From positions 810,694-874,693 of the forward strand of contig NW_024468511.1 of the NCBI RefSeq assembly GCF_001632365.1: 64,000 nucleotides of DNA, given 5' to 3'. A program made the position numbers and the translations under genes. This DNA comes from Laetiporus sulphureus 93-53 (lineage: Eukaryota > Basidiomycota > Agaricomycetes > Polyporales > Laetiporaceae). The notes beneath the pieces are model-generated. The model ran no database searches, had not been told where the DNA came from, and worked only from the letters and a program-made list of their open reading frames with translations. Shown here in pieces: positions 59,323-64,000 of the stretch (its first letter is position 1; every line of letters begins with the position of its first letter).

Positions 59323-60455
59323 TCATGTAGCTTCATCATGCAGCAACACGTATTCCCGCTGCGACTCTCCAAATTTGATCACTGGGTATGTTTAGACGTC
59401 ATTGACATGGGTTGATTCAAGTTACAGTCCGAGCAGACGTACCGTCACCGGGCTTCAACTCGTAGTAACGCGACGTCGGGATAACGTCATCGTTGACATG
59501 CGTCCCGTTCGTCGACTCCAAGTCAATGATGAAAGGCCTGCGGGGCAATATCAGTATCTAGTATAAATCTGATATAACGAACGTGGCATAGAAAGGAGGG
59601 AGGGAACGCACTTTATTACGTTCTTAACGTCGCCAAGCTCGTTCTTCTCCTTGACTAGCCGGACTGAAAGGCGAGGAGAGTCTGAATATGGGTCGGAACA
59701 AGAAAGGAACATGCATACATTGTATGACTGCGTGTTGCTTCGAACAGGACGGATGATCAATAGTCAAATCTGCGATCGTGCGGTCCCGACCTATGAGATA
59801 TGCACTCTGCCTATGTATGTGAAGCAGGTCTTCCACAGCAGCCCTCATCAGCACCTCAGAAGTGGTAGACGAGTCCCACACACTCACCAACTTGTTCCTT
59901 GCCCTTGAATACATATAGCCTCCATCCCTGCACGGGCTTGCGTGCCTCGGGTGGCTCATGGTATTTCAGCACTGTGCTCGTCCCATCGTGATGCTTAACG
60001 GTCTTCGTGGCATCAGCAAGCAGTCCTGACGGCGCAAAATTCGGTTTGGCCTTGTCCTCTGGAGTGCCCTCACGCTTGGAGGACGATTGCGAGCCGTCCC
60101 TCGACTGTCGTGGCCGTGGCGATGCTGAACGGCCGGACGGACCTGCCCGTTCGTCTCTATTCCTCCCCCGTTCTCGGTCCCGCTCTCTATCTCGGTCCCG
60201 GTCTGCCTTCTGGCGGTCGCTGTAGTCGTCGTCACGGTCTCGGCGAGTGCGTCCCCTGTTGTCAGGGCGATTCCTATCGTACCCACCCCGTCTCCTTTCG
60301 TCATACCCACGATCTCTCCTGTCCCTGTCCTCGCGCTCCGGCCGTTGCGAGTATCGGTCGCGCGACTGGTAGTCCCGTGAAGAGCCTGGGGCATCCCTGT
60401 AGCGGTCTCCTGAGCGCTCTGGACGGCGAGGAGGTGACACAGAGTTCCTTGCCAT
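59323..60455 (-). CDS. PML1: FHA-domain splicing factor, SNIP1/Pml1-like
   Basis: Start at 60455 (MARNSVSPPRRPERSGDRYR). The first 120 residues are an Arg/Asp/Ser-rich low-complexity region like that of SR-type splicing proteins. The conserved core follows: NFAPSGLLADATKTV, LKYHEPPEARKPVQGWRLYV, FKGKE, then after an intron LHIHRQSAYLIGRDRTIADL, TIDHPSCSKQHAVIQ, FIIDLESTNGTHVNDDVIP and SRYYELKPGDVIKFGESQRE, ending VLLHDEAT at 59323. This is the FHA domain of SNIP1 (yeast Pml1, plant DAWDLE), part of the RES complex of the spliceosome. The FHA motifs GRD, S-x-x-H and NGT are intact. About 290 residues. Confidence 0.92.
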
Positions 60456-60758
60456 GGTTAGTGTGGGACTACTTAGATCGCGACAGAAAGGGTTTGGAAG
60501 TGAAAGTGGGAGAGTGCACGGCTAAGCCAAAGTAGATCACTGAACGAGCAGACGCTCGAATGTGCGCGTCACGCGTGCAAAGCCTTTGATGAGGCCAACC
60601 ATTCCCTCACATAAATTCAATCGACTAATATGCTATCTGTTTCACAACTCATCGCTCCGAACGACGGTGGTAGAGACTTGGCTAGTAAGTACAATCATAC
60701 ATGCATACAATCCGAGAGACCCCTAGTGAGAACTTCGCAGAACCGCCTCAACCATAAT
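60456..60758. other. Spacer upstream of the SNIP1-like gene
   Basis: A 303 bp stretch with no gene seen, holding the SNIP1-like promoter and the 3' end of the lipase gene. Confidence 0.5.
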
Positions 60759-62103
60759 TTACGTGCAATAGATAGTACCAATGTAGATGTTGCCAGGGTA
60801 TGGTCCCAGATGGTCTAAAATGTCGCTATCGAGAATATTAGGGACTGTCATAATCGTGCAATCAGCATCGGTCGCGTCCTCATTGCCCGGGCAGGCCACC
60901 ACGTCGTTGTCGGCCTCGGATACGACGTGTACCTCTGTCTCGGGATGCTCAAAGCCCAGGGAACGCCCAGGGACGATCGGGATAGGATCTTTCATGTTGT
61001 TCATACGAGTGAAATCGGGAACCTGAAAAATCCACCCAATTGCCATTTAGGACACCTACATGCATCGACGGATTGATGATGCTCACCATCTCATCGAACA
61101 GATCAGCCCAGTCTGGATTGCCGACACGGGGGGTGCCGAACGTGCGGCCGACAACGGCAATGTCAGAGTCGAGGTTCAATGCAAACATCATTGCATCCAG
61201 CTCTGCGAGCGCGGCACCAAGGGAGTGCCCAACCTATCGCGATGCCCGTCAGTTTGGACTCCAACATCCATGCGGGGTCAAAACACTTACGCAAATAACA
61301 GTGTCCGCACCCGTACTTGAGATGATGCTCTTCGTCTGCTCCAAAATGATCCTCGCCGTATCCGCCTGCTCGTCGGCGAAGCCGCTGTGCACGTAGACGC
61401 TGGACGAGACACCGGGGAAGTAGGTGCTGTTCAGATTCTCCGTGATGATGTCGACGTCTGTTAGATCGGACAGACTGAGCACGATAAGCAATCGATAAGG
61501 TTACGAAGAAAGAAGTGCGCAGATCAGTGATGTGATGTGCCCGCAATTGCATGACAACGTACAGTTGCGTCGGATCCGTTCCTTGGTGAGCCACCACCAC
61601 TGCGTTCTCAGAAGCCCAGTAACCCACGTAGTCTGTGTGAGAACCTGCGTCAACCCCTTGATAAGATGTAATGTAGCAAGATCGCTTACAGTATTGAATA
61701 GAATCTCCGTCGCCTCCTGACAAGTAGGTCGTGAAGTCCGAGACAGCATCGCATGCCTCTGTGCGTACAGATTTTATCAATCTGTGTCGGTCTCGCTAAG
61801 ACGGGCGCCGCGTTGCTCACCTCCACACTCCCAGTCAGCGGTCAGGCTGGGCGCACAATACGCCGCACGCGCCATCTCTAGATAAGGCTCAAACTCCGAG
61901 ATTTCCGAGGTAGACAGCGTCACCAGCGCGGACGGGTCGAGGAAAGGTGTGCTGTCCCGCCGAAACCGACGGGTCCGCGCACCGTGGCCCAGGGCGCGCG
62001 ACGAGGACGGGCCTCTGACAGCCTTGGCTGGAGCTGCCGCGACATCAACAACTGCACCCCCTACCAGAAGGAGGACAGCAGAGAGGAGGATGGACACGCG
62101 CAT
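60759..62103 (-). CDS. Secreted class 3 lipase
   Basis: Start at 62103 with a signal peptide (MRVSILLSAVLLLVGGAVVD). A propeptide-like stretch contains RRFRRDS. Core blocks: YLEMARAAYCAP, then YVGYWASENAVVVAHQGTDP, LTDVDIITENLNSTYFPG, VYVHSGFADEQADTARIIL, and the nucleophile elbow GHSLG in VGHSLGAALAELDAMMFA (catalytic Ser). Next are VVGRTFGTPRVGNPDWADL, then FTRMNNMKDPIPIVPGRSLG with the catalytic Asp region, and near the C-terminus LDHLGPYPGNIYIGTIYCT containing the likely catalytic His. At least six short introns. All family landmarks are present at about 320 residues. It acts on acylglycerols or related esters outside the cell. Confidence 0.9.
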
Positions 62104-64000
62104 CGCAGGTAATCTTGACGGAGGGCGAGTAAAGGTGCGGCAAAGGCAGGAGGCTCGTCAGTCCTACTTCCAACTGGAGGGCGGAACTGCAAGTGCAACT
62201 GCACGGCCAGGATGCCCTCAATTTTTATCTGTGTTCTGCCCCACGGGGGGAGCAAGCGGGATTCGTAACCATTGACCTGTGATTGCCGTAGACAGCAAAT
62301 CTGCCCGGGCTCGCAACTGCCCGCGCGAACATGGGACGGTCCGTATGGTCCACCGCGAGAACAAAAGCACCTAAGTATACCATGTTCAGGCGGCAACGCA
62401 AAGTCGCATATGCGGACGGTCACGGCACTTACGGCGATTGGTCTGAATCAGAGAAATAACACCGTACGGTGTCAGCGAGAGCTGCCCTTTGCCGAGGGCG
62501 ACCGTCATGGAATTCCGCCGTGTTCCCTGGAGGTCACGATGAACTGCGGCACAATGTCACTACTAGAGGAGCCGTGCGCGAAACTGCCAGATCTAGAAGT
62601 GGCGAGGTTGCTGGCTATTCTGGGAAATGTCGACTTGCGCTTCTAGTGCGGGATGAATCAGTGATACACGCTCGCGCTCAGATGGGGAAGGGGTCTGCTG
62701 ACCATGTACTGCATGGCTCACGAAGCAAAGTGGACGTCGGAGGCAGATCGCCCCGCTGGTATATTTCTGAAATCCATTATTGGCTGCCGAAGCGGACGAC
62801 CCGCATGAGAGGAGGATACTCTGAGAGAGCTCGTCAAAGTCGTTCCACAAAGATGCTGGTCGCAGCTTCAGTGCGCAGCACGTCATAGCTGGGCATGCGA
62901 AAAAGACTATGGTGCTCGTATGGTGAGCTGGAAGAGCGGCGCAGACCGAACTAGTTTCCGTACCTCGCAAATTCTGGCCTCGGCAGGCGTCAGGTGAAGC
63001 CCAATACAATCCGCATCAGACGGACTGTGGTACCGCGTATCAAAATTGCATGAGCTCGCCATGCAGTTGAGAACTGTCAAGGAGCCCTTTGATGCACTGA
63101 GATGGGTCAGCTGCTGAAAGAGAGCATGCAGCGCACAGCAGCCGCAGCCGCCAGCTGGCATAACCATCAAATCAGTCCCCCCCCAACCTCGTCACTTGCT
63201 CCTTATGGACTCCGGCGCTCCCCCACGAACTTGTACGGAGTATTTGCAACCGTGGATTGTCAGGCAGCTCGACAACGGTAATGGTCGCTGCGAGAGAAGA
63301 TAGGCTTTCATTCGAGTCGCGAGAGCTGATCGAAGTACTTCGCTCGCCGTTAATGTGAGAGAACAAAGCCAAAGCCAGAATGTCACGTGAGCTCATGCTG
63401 CTAGCAGACTGGACATACCTCGTACCTGCACTGCACACTCATGTTTTGCAAAACGTATTGGATGCAAGTATGCAACAGCTTCTTCCACAGCTCAGTGCTT
63501 CCCGCGTGAGACCGAGCCGAGAATGGTGGCCCACACCTGTTCAAGCCGAGCAACGGAAGCAACTCGCACGACGTACACCTACGCGGCGTACACACACCCT
63601 CGTAGTGACCGGCCGGCGATCTTGCCCTATCCTTCTCCCGCAGACCCAGAATGCCGTACTGGAGACCATAAATGCGGGTGAGTACACACCGAGAAGCAGC
63701 TTGTGTGCACTGCGAAAAGCCGCGGCTTCCGCGCTTCGGATGCATCCCGCACTCGTCAGAAAGATCCGATCATCGTTAGGCGGATCGCTCTGAGTCCCTT
63801 GGTCCGTTCGGAGTTGTTGACGGGCAGTGGCAGCATCAGCATGTCGCGCTTTCCGCCTTTTGTTCGGTCGATCCTCGCAGATCGAATCAGATCACCTTGA
63901 GTCGGGAGCGGACGCTACATATCGGGTGGGGCTCTGTCTAGGACGTACGAAGGCCAAGAACAGACGTGGCGCAGTGAGTCAGTGGCAGCATGTCTGTCTG
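62104..64000. other. Right flank, no clearly supported gene
   Basis: About 1.9 kb upstream of the lipase gene. The start of this stretch should hold the lipase promoter. Two adjoining minus-strand frames (see the separate entry at 62907-63396) look somewhat protein-like; other frames, including 63380-63793 (+), have no recognisable feature. A gene may continue past the window edge. Confidence 0.4.
62907..63396 (-). pseudogene. Possible coding remnant split at a G8 run
   Basis: A frame from an ATG at 63396 (MSSRDILALALFSHINGERS) runs to TGA at 63172. Right before that stop is a run of eight G (C8 at 63177-63184 on the + strand). In the adjacent frame coding-like sequence continues (MVMPAGGCGCCALHALFQQL, SLTVLNCMASSCNFDTRYHS, ADCIGLHLTPAEARICEVRK) to 62907. 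A one-base change in the G run would join them into a product of about 160 residues. No family is recognised, and chance frames of this length do occur here. Confidence 0.25.

Overview
This is a stretch of nuclear genome from a filamentous basidiomycete, probably an Agaricomycete (mushroom or polypore class). The evidence is many short introns (about 50-65 bp, GT..AG, with CTNAC-like branch points), a mixed GC content near 50 %, and a gene set typical of that group: an F-box family, GH71 alpha-1,3-glucanase, class 3 lipase and small basidiomycete-type Cys-rich proteins. Most genes are multi-exon, so exon joins below were read from splice sites by eye. About 20 genes are supported, separated by a few gene-poor stretches.

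Layout: a Rax1-like RGS membrane protein (471-3183, minus); a 3.7 kb gene-poor stretch; an intact F-box gene (6865-8466, plus) facing a decayed F-box relative (8834-10623, minus); a small membrane protein (11549-12489, minus); a 340 bp foldback element (12685-13024); a Tcp11/Sok1 family gene (13267-15846, minus); V-ATPase subunit B (17824-19861, minus); tubulin cofactor D (20023-24565, minus) divergent from a 2-oxoglutarate/Fe(II) oxygenase (24995-26556, plus). Next is a two-gene minus-strand unit (27600-31867) made of an unknown gene and a large gene with a ParB/sulfiredoxin-like motif and several breaks. After a further gene-poor stretch come BUD22 (36790-38461, plus), two related MYND-like zinc-finger genes (38935-41227, minus), an unlisted two-exon small gene (41463-41894, plus), a probable Scm3 centromere chaperone (44155-47048, plus), a PP2C phosphatase (47548-49637, plus), a NUDCD1 homologue (49914-51925, minus) divergent from a HAD dehalogenase-like gene (52265-53276, plus), a TA-flanked Tc1/mariner/pogo-type non-autonomous element (53606-54273), a RING protein (54536-55416, minus), GH71 (56405-58188, plus), a SNIP1/Pml1 FHA protein (59323-60455, minus) and a secreted class 3 lipase (60759-62103, minus).

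Most of this is conserved housekeeping content (vacuolar acidification, tubulin folding, ribosome biogenesis, splicing, centromere assembly, phosphatase signalling) and no multi-gene pathway links it. The strongest candidate for something undescribed is the 27600-31867 unit: a fungal protein of about 1,000 residues with a ParB/Srx-type GGQHR motif, interrupted by two in-frame TAG codons and a frame change at a G6 run, followed 16 bp later by an unknown gene. The two transposable-element remnants and the decaying F-box duplicate are the other accessory features.
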